Shown: positions 1-8,880 of the stretch, piece after piece
How the letters are laid out: each line of letters opens with the position of its first letter
Position numbering within the stretch: position 1 is the first letter of the stretch
Assembly (NCBI GenBank): GCA_002314525.1
Contig: DCGE01000212.1
Span: 1 to 22,614, forward strand
Direction: 5' to 3'
Length of the DNA: 22,614 nt
From: Prevotellaceae bacterium UBA1786
GTDB taxonomy: Bacteria; Bacteroidota; Bacteroidia; Bacteroidales; Bacteroidaceae
Program-made: the position numbers and the translations under genes
Notes under the pieces: model-generated
Seen by the model: the letters and a program-made list of their open reading frames with translations, nothing else
Told to the model about the DNA's origin: nothing
Databases searched by the model: none

Positions 1-81
1 CTCAGGCAAAACTGAAACGTTCTTGTAGGTATCGATAGCTACTTCCTCGATACCTACAAGAACGTTTCAGTTTTGCCTGAG
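1..81. repeat. Perfect fold-back inverted repeat at window edge (probable artefact)
   Basis: Positions 1-35 are the exact reverse complement of positions 47-81, with an 11-nt loop at 36-46. The right arm and the loop read in frame as DUF4254 coding sequence. The left arm does not: it carries an in-frame TGA at 13-15 and gives no family-like residues. The crossover lies in a small self-complementary stretch (TATCGATA, 30-37), where template switching is easy. I read this as a chimeric or misassembled sequence end rather than a biological hairpin. A genuine recent inversion cannot be excluded from sequence alone. Confidence 0.9.
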
Positions 82-381
82 GCTACTATCAACACTGAAT
101 CTCCAGCTTGGGCCATTGATCGTCTCTCAATCCTTTATCTCAAGATCTATCACATGCAGGTCGAGGTGGATCGTTCCGACGTATCGGCAGAACATCATGA
201 CAAGTGCCAGCAGAAGCTCAACGTCCTGCTTACCCAGCATGAGGATCTTACGACTGCAATCAGCCAATTGCTCGATGATATAGAAGCCGGTCGCAAATAC
301 ATGAAGGTCTATAAGCAGATGAAGATGTATAACGATCCAAGTACCAATCCGATATTATATGCGAGTAAGGCCCGCAGTTAG
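31..381 (+). CDS. DUF4254 family protein, 5'-partial
   Basis: This is the C-terminal part (about 116 residues) of a DUF4254 protein, a Bacteroidota family of about 200 residues with no established function. The frame reads DSYFLDTYKNVSVLPEATI from 34, then TESPAWAIDRLSIL and, near the end, GRKYMKVYKQMKMYNDPS, which are conserved stretches of the family. The true start is missing: the sequence before about position 31 belongs to the fold-back arm and holds an in-frame stop. A TTG at 73 could be called as a start, but the family homology continues upstream of it, so it is internal. The stop is 9 nt before the glycosyltransferase start. That pairing suggests a role near surface glycan synthesis, which is inference only. 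Confidence 0.85.
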   Translation: MDSYFLDTYKNVSVLPEATINTESPAWAIDRLSILYLKIYHMQVEVDRSDVSAEHHDKCQQKLNVLLTQHEDLTTAISQLLDDIEAGRKYMKVYKQMKMYNDPSTNPILYASKARS

Positions 382-390
382 GAATCAGGA

Positions 391-1368
391 GTGAAGAAAA
401 TTCTTATCATACGGTTTTCGGCCTTAGGTGATGTGGCTATGACTGTGCCTGTCATAAGGGCATTGGCAGACCAACATCAGGACCTTGACATCAATGTGCT
501 GACAAGGGAGCGGTTTGAGCCCATGTTCTCGTGGATGCCTGAAAACGTAAAGACCATAGGTGTCAATCTGGATGACTACCAAGGTTTGTTTGGTCTCAGA
601 AAACTCTACAATGAGCTCAAGGACCAGAATTTTGATATGGTAGCTGATTTACACGATGTCCTCAGGACGAAAATCCTGAGAACATTCTTCCACCTACACG
701 GATGTAAGGTCGCAGTCATTGACAAAGGTCGAAAGGATAAGAAAGAAATTATCGGTCATGGAGTGGATGGAAATCAACTGAAATCCACTTACGAACGATA
801 CATGGAAGTATTCGGGAAACTGGGAATACAGTTTTCAGTTTCATTTTCTCAGTCAGTTGCCGACAGTCAGCCGCTAGTATCCAGCCGTTGCAGGATAGGT
901 ATTGCCCCGTTTGCTGCCTACGAAACCAAGATGTATCATCTGGATAGGATGCGTAAAGTTGCGGAAATGTTGGCTGATAGGGGTATGGAAGTCTTTCTGT
1001 TCGGTGGAGGAAGCAAGGAAAAGGAAATTCTGGAGTCATGGGAAAGAGACGGCATCAGATCAATGTGCGGTAAGTTGGGAGGACTGAAAGAAGAACTGGA
1101 ATTCATAAACGGACTTGACATCATGGTATCAATGGACTCCGGCAATCTGCATCTTGCAACGATGATGGGAGTGAGGACTGTTTCCATTTGGGGTGCTACT
1201 CATCCAAAAGCCGGTTTTGCTCCGGAAGGTACTATTGCCATCCAGAAGGAACTGGAATGCCGTCCGTGTTCAATATACGGTAACAAGCCATGCAAGTATG
1301 GTGACGTAAGATGCATGGATATTGAGGCTGAAAGAGTTGTTGAATCGATAATCAATAACCTAAAATGA
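391..1368 (+). CDS. Glycosyltransferase family 9 (heptosyltransferase-like)
   Basis: This 325-residue protein has the GT-B fold features of glycosyltransferase family 9, which includes the lipopolysaccharide heptosyltransferases. The N-terminus KILIIRFSALGDVAMTVPV (residues 3-21) is the usual family opening. The donor-binding region is at residues 249-254 (D-S-G-N-L-H), followed by GVRTVSIWGATHPKAGF. Near the C-terminus is a cysteine-containing stretch (CRPCSIYGNKPCKYGDVRC) often seen in Bacteroidota members. It probably transfers a sugar from a nucleotide-activated donor to lipopolysaccharide or another surface glycan at the inner face of the inner membrane. The actual donor and acceptor cannot be told. 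The start is GTG at 391. Its TGA stop overlaps the ATG of the PorD gene by 4 nt, so the two are probably translationally coupled. Confidence 0.88.
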   Translation: MKKILIIRFSALGDVAMTVPVIRALADQHQDLDINVLTRERFEPMFSWMPENVKTIGVNLDDYQGLFGLRKLYNELKDQNFDMVADLHDVLRTKILRTFFHLHGCKVAVIDKGRKDKKEIIGHGVDGNQLKSTYERYMEVFGKLGIQFSVSFSQSVADSQPLVSSRCRIGIAPFAAYETKMYHLDRMRKVAEMLADRGMEVFLFGGGSKEKEILESWERDGIRSMCGKLGGLKEELEFINGLDIMVSMDSGNLHLATMMGVRTVSIWGATHPKAGFAPEGTIAIQKELECRPCSIYGNKPCKYGDVRCMDIEAERVVESIINNLK

Positions 1369-2264
1369 AGGAACTGTTTTGCATACTGATATGTCTGTTT
1401 GCATTTGGACAGGCAAAGGCGCAGGAATTGGACTGTAAGGTGAAGATCATCCACTCACAGATTCAGGGTACGAACAAAAGTGTGTTTGAAACTCTGGAGA
1501 CGGCAATTACGGAGTTCATGAACAAAAAGGCATGGACCGAACTTCAGTTTGCAAAAGAAGAGAAGATTGAATGTTCGTTGAATTTCACTATCTCAAAATA
1601 TTCACAGGAAGATAATACATTTCAGGGAGAGCTGATGATGCAGTGTACGAGACCTGTGTTCAATTCGTCATACAGCACTACGGTATTCAGTATGAAAGAT
1701 GAGAATATAAGTTTTACATACAAAGAATTCGATCCGTTAGAGTTCAACGAGATGAGTATTGACAACAACCTCACTGCGATTCTGGCTTATTATGCCTATC
1801 TTTTCATTGGATTTGATTTGGATACATTCTCCAAGATGGGTGGCACTGAGGTGCTACATAAGGTAGAGAATATTGTGAATAGTGCTCAGACCTTCAGTGA
1901 TCCTGGGTGGAAGGCTTTTGGTGATTCAAAGAACAGGCATGCTATTATCAATGACTATATGGAGACCAATATGGAACCTTTCCGTGAGATGATGTACAAA
2001 TATCACCGTGAGGGTCTTGATGAGATGGCCAATAACACAGAACGTGGAAGGACAAACATATCTGATGCAATAGACTTGCTCAAGACGGCAAACGGAAACA
2101 AGCCACTGAGCAGTTTGCCTCAGATTTTCACCGACTACAAACGTGATGAGATAGTGAATATCTATAAGGGGCATGGTACTGAGAAGGAAAAAACAAAAGT
2201 TTGTGATATTCTTTTAAATATCAATGCTTCGAATAACTCAGAATGGGATAAGATAAAGAAGTGA
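1365..2264 (+). CDS. porD: PorD / DUF4835 family protein
   Basis: This 299-residue protein carries a signal peptide (MKELFCILICLFAFGQAKAQ) and matches DUF4835, named PorD after a Porphyromonas gingivalis protein needed for type IX secretion. Recognisable parts are ELDCKVKIIHSQIQGTNKSV just after the signal, the middle section YYAYLFIGFDLDTFSKMGG, and the late RTNISDAIDLLK segment. It is probably periplasmic or surface-attached. The family also occurs in Bacteroidales that lack a working type IX system, and it commonly lies directly before recN, as here, so membership in a secretion system cannot be inferred from this window. The start is an ATG that overlaps the preceding stop by 4 nt. Its stop overlaps the GTG start of recN by 4 nt. 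Confidence 0.85.
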   Translation: MKELFCILICLFAFGQAKAQELDCKVKIIHSQIQGTNKSVFETLETAITEFMNKKAWTELQFAKEEKIECSLNFTISKYSQEDNTFQGELMMQCTRPVFNSSYSTTVFSMKDENISFTYKEFDPLEFNEMSIDNNLTAILAYYAYLFIGFDLDTFSKMGGTEVLHKVENIVNSAQTFSDPGWKAFGDSKNRHAIINDYMETNMEPFREMMYKYHREGLDEMANNTERGRTNISDAIDLLKTANGNKPLSSLPQIFTDYKRDEIVNIYKGHGTEKEKTKVCDILLNINASNNSEWDKIKK

Positions 2265-3925
2265 TAAGGAAACTGCATATAGAGAACTACGCGCTGATTG
2301 ACAGACTGGATATTGAATTTCATTCAGGTTTCTCTGTCATAACAGGTGAGACTGGTGCTGGAAAGAGTATTATTCTGGGTGCCATTGGACTGTTGTTGGG
2401 TCAGCGTGCTATTTCGTCGGATAACAGAAATGGTGAGAAGACTGTTGTTGAGGCTGTTTTTGATATCAACCGATATGATATCCAACAGTTTTTTGATGAC
2501 AATGATCTTGATTATGATGAGGAATGTGTCATAAGAAGGGAAATATCAGCTGCTGGTAAAAGTCGTGCCTTTGTCAATGACACACCGGTCCTGCTGTCGG
2601 TTTTGAAGGATTTAGGTGACATCTTGATAGATATCCATTCACAACATCAGAACCTGTTGCTCAATCAGGAACATTTCAAGTTGGATATACTTGATACGAT
2701 TGCACGTGATAAAGAGCTTCTCGAACAATATCACACGTCGTTCATAGCTCATCAGAATGCAGAAAAGGCATTGGCTCAGGCTCTTGAGAATACCAACAAG
2801 AACAAGGAGGAGGAAGAATACATACGTTTTCAAGCCGAACAACTGATTGAAGCAAAACTGCGTGATGGTGAACAGGAGGCCTTGGAACAAGAGGCCGAGA
2901 TACTCAGCCATTCGGAGGAAATAAAAGAATCGTTGTTCTCTGCTTTAAGGTATCTTTCTTCAGACAGTGATGACGACACACTGGAAAATATAAGACAAAG
3001 TGTACGTGTTCTTGAGGAAATCAGCGACATGTTTCCTGTATCAGAGGAACTAGCCCAAAGGTTAGACAGCTGTTACATTGAACTGAAGGATATTGCTGAT
3101 GAACTGGAGAGTCAATCAGAGAATGTGGAGTTCAATCCGAAACGTCTGGAACAGGTCAATGACAGATTGAATACGATTTATTCACTTCAGCAGAAACATC
3201 ATCTGAATACTGTCGGTGAGCTATTGGAACTTCAGGCCAAACTGGAACAGAAACTCAATGTCATTGACAATAGTGAGGAAATCATCCTTGAATTGCAAAA
3301 GGCATCAGCCTCTGCCAAGATGGCAATGGATGAAAAGGCATCAGTGTTGACACAGGAGCGTATTAAGGCTGGAACCGAGGTTGAAAGACAGATTACTGAA
3401 AGACTGGTTTCTTTGGGAATGCCGAATGTGAGATTCAAAGTCAATATAGAGCAGAAGCAACAGCCAGACAGTACAGGATATGATTCGGTTGAGTTTATGT
3501 TCTCGGCAAATAAGAATGTACCACTTCAGAACATGGCTGATGTGGCTTCGGGAGGTGAAATTGCTCGGGTGATGCTTTCGTTGAAGGCTATGATTGCCAG
3601 TGCCGTTCAACTACCGACAATCATCTTTGATGAAATTGACACCGGCGTATCGGGGAGGATGGCTGAAAAGATGGCACTTATAATGAAGGAGATGGGTAAC
3701 GGGGTAAGACAGGTCATCAGCATAACCCACTTGCCTCAGATTGCTGCTGTAGGCAGACATCATTACAGAGTCTTTAAGGAGGACTCACAAGACAGAACTC
3801 TGACTCATATCACTGAACTTTCAGAAGAACAGAGAATTGAGGAACTGGCAAAAATGCTCAGTGGCGAGGTTATGAGCGAAGCTGCATTGGCGAATGCGAA
3901 GGAACTTTTAGGAATAAAGAAATAA
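2261..3925 (+). CDS. recN: DNA repair protein RecN
   Basis: RecN is an SMC-like ATPase that acts in double-strand break repair. The protein has 554 residues, the normal family length. Walker A is GETGAGKS at residues 29-36. The central region (about 150-370) is rich in Glu, Lys and Leu, as expected of the coiled coil. The ABC signature SGGE is at 430-433 and the Walker B region IIFDEIDTGVSG starts at residue 454. A late ITHLPQIAA segment corresponds to the H-loop. The start is GTG at 2261, overlapping the porD stop by 4 nt; the N-terminus MIRKLHIENYALID fits the family exactly from there. No LexA-type operator is visible, which is expected because the gene lies inside an operon. Confidence 0.96.
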   Translation: MIRKLHIENYALIDRLDIEFHSGFSVITGETGAGKSIILGAIGLLLGQRAISSDNRNGEKTVVEAVFDINRYDIQQFFDDNDLDYDEECVIRREISAAGKSRAFVNDTPVLLSVLKDLGDILIDIHSQHQNLLLNQEHFKLDILDTIARDKELLEQYHTSFIAHQNAEKALAQALENTNKNKEEEEYIRFQAEQLIEAKLRDGEQEALEQEAEILSHSEEIKESLFSALRYLSSDSDDDTLENIRQSVRVLEEISDMFPVSEELAQRLDSCYIELKDIADELESQSENVEFNPKRLEQVNDRLNTIYSLQQKHHLNTVGELLELQAKLEQKLNVIDNSEEIILELQKASASAKMAMDEKASVLTQERIKAGTEVERQITERLVSLGMPNVRFKVNIEQKQQPDSTGYDSVEFMFSANKNVPLQNMADVASGGEIARVMLSLKAMIASAVQLPTIIFDEIDTGVSGRMAEKMALIMKEMGNGVRQVISITHLPQIAAVGRHHYRVFKEDSQDRTLTHITELSEEQRIEELAKMLSGEVMSEAALANAKELLGIKK

Positions 3926-3938
3926 GAATAACATAACA

Positions 3939-5627
3939 ATGAAAAAAATTTATTGTATCTGCTTGTTGATGCTTTCATGTATGATTGTCAGCGCTCAGGA
4001 GCCAGCAGCACCAAAATGGGTGGGAAAAGTTCAGAAAAACAGTATTTTCTCAGTCCTTACATACGATAAGGATAAGAATCTCATGCATACTGGGACTGGT
4101 TTCTATGTCGGAGAAGGTGGAGTGGCTGTTGCTGATTACAGACTTTTCAAGGATGCTTACAGTGCGGTGGCATGTGATATGAAAGGTAAGAAATATGAGA
4201 TAACCCATATCCTTGGTGCCGATGACTTGTATTCACTGGTTAAATTCAAGGTTGATATCAAGAAGTGCAATCCACTGAAGATCAGCTATAGTTCAGGAAT
4301 CGACAATAAGGTCTTTGCAGTTGCATACTCTGACAGAGCTTCTACGACATGCCCTCAGTCATTCATTTCTGAAATATCACCTCTTGACAGCGGTGGCGTT
4401 TATATGACACTGAAAGACAGTATTGCCCAGAAATACGAGGGTGCACCGTTGTTTAATGAATACGAGGAACTGATAGGAATTGTCCAGCCTAACATTGGTA
4501 AGAACTCATACGCACTGGGAATCAAATTCATTGAGAACCTCACTATCAGTGCCATCACAACCAAGTCAAGTTCGCTTGCTCTCAACAATATTCATATTGC
4601 AAAGGCTCTTCCTGAATCAATGGAAGAAGCATTGGTGTATATCTATTTCAAGTCCAGATCTGCCGACAATGATGAATACATGGCAATTCTCAATGAGTTC
4701 ATTAAGACCTATCCGAAGAATGCAGAAGGATATCTGAAACGTGCCACACCTCTTACAGACCTGAAGCGTTTTGATGAGGCTGACAACGACCTAAACACAT
4801 ATCTGTCATTAGCTGAAGATAAGGCAAAAGCTCATGGAAATATTGCAGAGGCGATATATACAAAACTCATCTACCAACCAGAACCTGCATACGAGAAATG
4901 GACCTATTCAGTTGTCATGGATCACATCAATCAAGCAATAGCCTTGGATCCGAATAACTTTGACTATTGTGTGCAGAAAGGTCAAGTACTGATGGCTACA
5001 AAAGATTATGAAAAGGCAGTGGAACTCTATGATTCAATCAATACTACTTCCAAACGCTCACCGGCTACTTTCTATGCTGCATGTCTTGCCCATGAGGGAA
5101 GAGGCGACAGTTTGGATGTTCAGATAGCATTGATGGATAGTGCATTGGCTGAATTCGGTGATTCCATTCCTAAGTCAGCCGCATCATACGTGATGAGAAA
5201 AGCCCGTCTGTGCGAGGCTGCAGGGAGATATCGGGAAGCTGTGATGGACTATAATACCTACTGCAATATCAGCGGAAGTAAGGTTAATGACGTATTTTAT
5301 TACGACCGCTCACAACTGGAACGTAAGGGTCGTATGTACCAACAATGTCTTGATGACTTGATGAGAGCGATTAACATCAACCCAAAGGAAGCATTGTATC
5401 ATGTGGAGAAGAGTGCTATTCACTTAATGGTTGGTCAGTATGACGAGTCTATTATGGAAGCTGACAATTCTCTGGAACTTAACCCGGAACTGTTTGATGC
5501 ATATAGGATAAAGGGATATGCCCAGATACAGAATGGTGATAAAGTGAACGGAAGGAAGAATCTTGAGAAAGCTGTCTCCATGGGTGACACATCTGCACAG
5601 GAACTTATTGACACATATCTGAAATAA
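3939..5627 (+). CDS. Exported protein: degenerate trypsin-like domain plus TPR repeats
   Basis: This 562-residue protein has a signal peptide (MKKIYCICLLMLSCMIVSAQ). Residues about 30-200 resemble the HtrA/trypsin-like fold: GTGFYVGEGGVAVADYRLF corresponds to the segment that normally carries the catalytic His, GADDLYSLVKFKV to the Asp segment, and YEGAPLFNEYEELIGIV to the GNSGGPLFN segment. At my alignment the His position is Arg68 and the Ser position is Glu167, so proteolytic activity is unlikely. From about residue 230 to the end are tetratricopeptide repeats (for example YLKRATPLTDLKRFDEADNDL and AYRIKGYAQIQNGDKVNGRK), which usually mediate protein contacts. It starts 13 nt after recN and ends 9 nt before the methyltransferase gene, so it is in the same transcription unit. 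The role is unknown; an exported scaffold is plausible. Confidence 0.82.
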   Translation: MKKIYCICLLMLSCMIVSAQEPAAPKWVGKVQKNSIFSVLTYDKDKNLMHTGTGFYVGEGGVAVADYRLFKDAYSAVACDMKGKKYEITHILGADDLYSLVKFKVDIKKCNPLKISYSSGIDNKVFAVAYSDRASTTCPQSFISEISPLDSGGVYMTLKDSIAQKYEGAPLFNEYEELIGIVQPNIGKNSYALGIKFIENLTISAITTKSSSLALNNIHIAKALPESMEEALVYIYFKSRSADNDEYMAILNEFIKTYPKNAEGYLKRATPLTDLKRFDEADNDLNTYLSLAEDKAKAHGNIAEAIYTKLIYQPEPAYEKWTYSVVMDHINQAIALDPNNFDYCVQKGQVLMATKDYEKAVELYDSINTTSKRSPATFYAACLAHEGRGDSLDVQIALMDSALAEFGDSIPKSAASYVMRKARLCEAAGRYREAVMDYNTYCNISGSKVNDVFYYDRSQLERKGRMYQQCLDDLMRAININPKEALYHVEKSAIHLMVGQYDESIMEADNSLELNPELFDAYRIKGYAQIQNGDKVNGRKNLEKAVSMGDTSAQELIDTYLK

Positions 5628-5636
5628 AAACATATA

Positions 5637-6935
5637 ATGAAACTAATAGCAAAGACATTTGCAGGGCTTGAGGAAGTTCTTGCAAAAGAACTTACAGAAT
5701 TGGGAGCTGAAGGGGTGGAACAAGGTCGTCGAATGGTGACGTTCCGTGGTGACAAGGAAATGATGTATAAGGCTAATTTCTGTCTTCGAACAGCAGTGAA
5801 GATTCTTAAGCCGATCAGCCAGTTTAAGGCAAAGGACGCTGATGATGTATATGAACAGGTAAAGAAGATTCCATGGGAAAAATACATGGATAACGACTGG
5901 ACTTTCTTGGTTGATTCGGTTGTCTATTCAGAGGATTTCCGTCATTCAAAGTTTGCTGCTTACAGAGTGAAAGATGCAATTGCAGATTATTTCCGTGAAA
6001 CAACTGGTAAGCGTCCAAATGTGGGAATGACTGATCCGGACCTCAAAATCAATATCCACATTGCTGACAACGATGTGACAATATCACTTGATAGTTCAGG
6101 CGAGAGCCTTCATCATCGTGGATATCGTACGGCGACAGTTGCTGCACCGATAAATGAGGTTCTGGCAGCAGGTATGATAAAGTTGACTGGATGGGATGGA
6201 GAATGTGATCTCATTGATCCAATGTGTGGTTCTGGTACAATTCTGATCGAGGCTGCTCTGATTGCAAAGAATATTTATCCAGGTGTGTTCCGTAAGGAAT
6301 TTGCCTTTGAGCGTTGGAAAGATTTCGAACCTGAATTGTTTGATGCAATCTATAATGATGACTCAAAGGAACGTGAATTTGACCATAAGATCTTTGGCTA
6401 CGACATCAACCACAGAGCTGTTGCCATTGCAACTGAAAACATCAAATCTGCCGGTGTCGCATCGATTGTATCAGTCAGCCAGCAGGATTTTCACGATTTC
6501 CAGCAGCCTGAAGACAAATCGATTATCATTACGAATCCTCCTTATGGTGAAAGAATCACGACTGATGATATTCTCAATTTCTATGGGGATATCGGCACTG
6601 TCCTGAAGCACAGTTTCGTCGGTGGCGATGCTTGGATTATTAGTTTCCACGAAGAATGTTTCTCACGTCTCGGATTCAGGCCTTCTACCAAATACGCCCT
6701 CTACAACGGAGCATTGCCTTGTGAGTTCAGGAAATACCAACTGTTTTCCGGAAAACTGAAAGAAAGACTTGAAGAAGGATATGAAGTTAAGTCAGATGAG
6801 GAACGTCGAAGAAACAAGACCTTCAAGGGTAACAAGGCTCTGAAGAGTCGTGAAAATAAGGAGCAAAGAGAAGACGAACTCTCACGTCATAACTTCAAAT
6901 GGGGTGACAGAAGAAGGAAAGAAAATCTTGACTAA
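5637..6935 (+). CDS. rlmL: RlmL-type 23S rRNA (guanine-N2)-methyltransferase, THUMP domain
   Basis: This 432-residue enzyme has an N-terminal THUMP RNA-binding domain (about residues 1-155) followed by a class I S-adenosylmethionine methyltransferase domain of the UPF0020 type. The SAM-binding motif DPMCGSGT is at residues 194-201 and the catalytic NPPYGER motif at 300-306, as in N2-guanine methyltransferases. It matches the N-terminal half of Escherichia coli RlmKL, which methylates G2445 of 23S rRNA. The second, RlmK half is absent, which is usual for stand-alone members. The last about 45 residues are strongly charged (RRRNKTFKGNK and similar), probably helping RNA contact. The exact target base is inferred from the family. 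The start ATG lies 9 nt after the TPR gene. Confidence 0.88.
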   Translation: MKLIAKTFAGLEEVLAKELTELGAEGVEQGRRMVTFRGDKEMMYKANFCLRTAVKILKPISQFKAKDADDVYEQVKKIPWEKYMDNDWTFLVDSVVYSEDFRHSKFAAYRVKDAIADYFRETTGKRPNVGMTDPDLKINIHIADNDVTISLDSSGESLHHRGYRTATVAAPINEVLAAGMIKLTGWDGECDLIDPMCGSGTILIEAALIAKNIYPGVFRKEFAFERWKDFEPELFDAIYNDDSKEREFDHKIFGYDINHRAVAIATENIKSAGVASIVSVSQQDFHDFQQPEDKSIIITNPPYGERITTDDILNFYGDIGTVLKHSFVGGDAWIISFHEECFSRLGFRPSTKYALYNGALPCEFRKYQLFSGKLKERLEEGYEVKSDEERRRNKTFKGNKALKSRENKEQREDELSRHNFKWGDRRRKENLD

Positions 6936-6942
6936 TAATAAC

Positions 6943-8880
6943 ATGAAGAAACTGATTGCTGCCGTACTCATCATCGGGTCGGCCCTATGCAATAACGTAG
7001 AGTGTATGGCTCAGAAGTTATTTACCCTTGATGACCTGATTCCTGGTGGAAAGACATTCAGCAAAATGTCGCCAGTCAGGAAAAGTTTTATGTGGGATGG
7101 TGATTCACTCGTTTCCTTCAGATCTGATAGACAACTTGCCGGACTTGCAAATGCCGACATGGCTAAGAACGGGAATATTGCGTTCACGCGTGATGGAAAT
7201 CTCTATGTAAGAACACATGAGGGAAAAGAGATTTCAGTAAGCACTGATGGAAGTCTGGATCATGTTTATGGGCAGTCAGTACACCGTGATGAATTTGGAA
7301 TAGAAAAGGGCACGTTCTGGAGTCCTACAGGTAATCTGCTGGCCTTCTATTATATGGATCAGTCAATGGTGGCAACCTACCCTCAGGTCGATATCAGTAC
7401 AAGGTGTGCTTCATTGACCCCAGACAAATATCCGATGGCCGGCGAGACAAGTCATAAGGTATATATTGGTATTTTTAACCCGCAGACAGGTAAATCTTTC
7501 TATTTGAAGACAGGAGACCCAACCGACCGCTACTTTACCAATATTGCATGGAGCCCTGACGAGAAATCTGTTTATGTCATTGAACTGAACCGCGACCAAA
7601 ACCACTCTCAGTTGGTTCGCTATGATGCCAATACCGGCGAGAAGGATTGTATCCTGTACGAAGAGAAGAATGACAAGTATGTTGAACCGATGCATCCAAT
7701 CATGTTCCTGCCTTGGGATAGCAGTAAATTCCTATATCAGAGCCGTAAGGATGGATTCAACCATATCTACCTCTTTGATGTCAACGGAAAAGAACTTCGT
7801 CAATTGACAAAGGGTGAATTTGAAGTATTTGATATCATTGGATTCTATGCCGACAGAAAACTGATTATCTATTCCAGCAATGAACAGGACCGGATTGGCA
7901 AGAATACATATAGTCTGACGCTGAAAGGCAAACGCGTATTACTCAATCCGGAAGGCGGATGGCATGAAAGCAATCTCTCTGCTTCTGGCAGATACCTATG
8001 TGATGTGTATTCATCTCCGACAGTTGCTCGTAACACCGACAAAGTTGATATCAAAACCGGAAAGATCGAGCGTATGCATACAGCCCGCGAGCCTTGGGTC
8101 GGCTATTCGGTTCCTACAATCAAAACAGGTACGATAAAAGCCGCTGACGAAAAAACTGATCTACATTATCGATTAGTGCTTCCGACAGATTTCGATCCCA
8201 ACAAAAAATATCCAGCAATAATATATGTATATGGTGGTCCTCATGCGCACATGATTGAATCATCAAGAAACTGGGGCGTTCGTGGATGGGATATCTGGAT
8301 GGCTCAGAAGGGATATGTGATGTTCTGCCTTGATAATCGCGGAAGTGAACATAGAGGTGCCGAATTTGAGCAAGCTACCTTCCGTAATCTGGGTGTTGAG
8401 GAGATGAAGGATCAGATGAAGGGTGTGGATTTCCTTCGTTCACTTCCTTATGTTGATTCCAACAGACTCGGTGTGCATGGATGGAGTTATGGCGGCTTTA
8501 TGACCACCAGTCTTATGACTACATATCCAGATGTGTTCAAGGTCGGTGTTGCAGGTGGCCCTGTAATTGACTGGAAATACTATGAGGTGATGTATGGTGA
8601 ACGCTATATGGACACACCTCAGACTAATCCGGAAGGATATAGCAATACATCGCTCTTAAACAAGGCAAAGAACCTTAAGGGCAGACTCCTTATTATATAT
8701 GGTGGCAATGATCCAACATGTGTACCTCAGCATACCCTCTCTTTCCTGAGGGCTTGTATTGATGCTGAAACCTATCCAGATCTGTTTACCTACCCTGGTC
8801 AAGGCCACAATATGGTAGGTCACGACAGAATACATCTGCACAATAAGATAACTCAATACTTTGAAGACTTTCTGAAATGA
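6943..8880 (+). CDS. Dipeptidyl peptidase IV-like S9 family serine peptidase
   Basis: This exported 645-residue enzyme belongs to prolyl oligopeptidase family S9, DPP-IV branch, which removes N-terminal dipeptides, typically those ending in proline. A signal peptide follows the start (MKKLIAAVLIIGSALC). Residues about 60-430 are the beta-propeller domain, with the VHRDEFGIEKGTFWSP segment typical of the branch. The rest is the alpha/beta hydrolase domain, with the catalytic triad at Ser515 (GWSYGG), Asp590 (GGNDPT) and His622 (GQGHNM). The length is somewhat under the roughly 700 residues common for DPP-IV. An in-frame ATG at 6850 inside rlmL would add 31 charged residues before the signal peptide, so 6943 is preferred; this leaves 7 nt after the rlmL stop. 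It probably acts in the periplasm in peptide nutrition. Confidence 0.9.
   Translation: MKKLIAAVLIIGSALCNNVECMAQKLFTLDDLIPGGKTFSKMSPVRKSFMWDGDSLVSFRSDRQLAGLANADMAKNGNIAFTRDGNLYVRTHEGKEISVSTDGSLDHVYGQSVHRDEFGIEKGTFWSPTGNLLAFYYMDQSMVATYPQVDISTRCASLTPDKYPMAGETSHKVYIGIFNPQTGKSFYLKTGDPTDRYFTNIAWSPDEKSVYVIELNRDQNHSQLVRYDANTGEKDCILYEEKNDKYVEPMHPIMFLPWDSSKFLYQSRKDGFNHIYLFDVNGKELRQLTKGEFEVFDIIGFYADRKLIIYSSNEQDRIGKNTYSLTLKGKRVLLNPEGGWHESNLSASGRYLCDVYSSPTVARNTDKVDIKTGKIERMHTAREPWVGYSVPTIKTGTIKAADEKTDLHYRLVLPTDFDPNKKYPAIIYVYGGPHAHMIESSRNWGVRGWDIWMAQKGYVMFCLDNRGSEHRGAEFEQATFRNLGVEEMKDQMKGVDFLRSLPYVDSNRLGVHGWSYGGFMTTSLMTTYPDVFKVGVAGGPVIDWKYYEVMYGERYMDTPQTNPEGYSNTSLLNKAKNLKGRLLIIYGGNDPTCVPQHTLSFLRACIDAETYPDLFTYPGQGHNMVGHDRIHLHNKITQYFEDFLK

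Noticed and set aside
1..81. Hairpin as a terminator or regulatory RNA
   Set aside because: It has no U-tract, lies within coding sequence, and its left arm breaks the reading frame of a conserved protein; an artefact explains it better.
749..1039. Minus-strand frame inside the glycosyltransferase gene
   Set aside because: It is a shadow of a well-supported gene with no family-like features.
1365..2264. Type IX secretion locus
   Set aside because: Only PorD/DUF4835 is present and its family occurs in species without the system; no other secretion component is in the window.
6850..6942. Upstream start for the DPP-IV-like peptidase
   Set aside because: It would put 31 charged residues ahead of a clear signal peptide and lies within rlmL.
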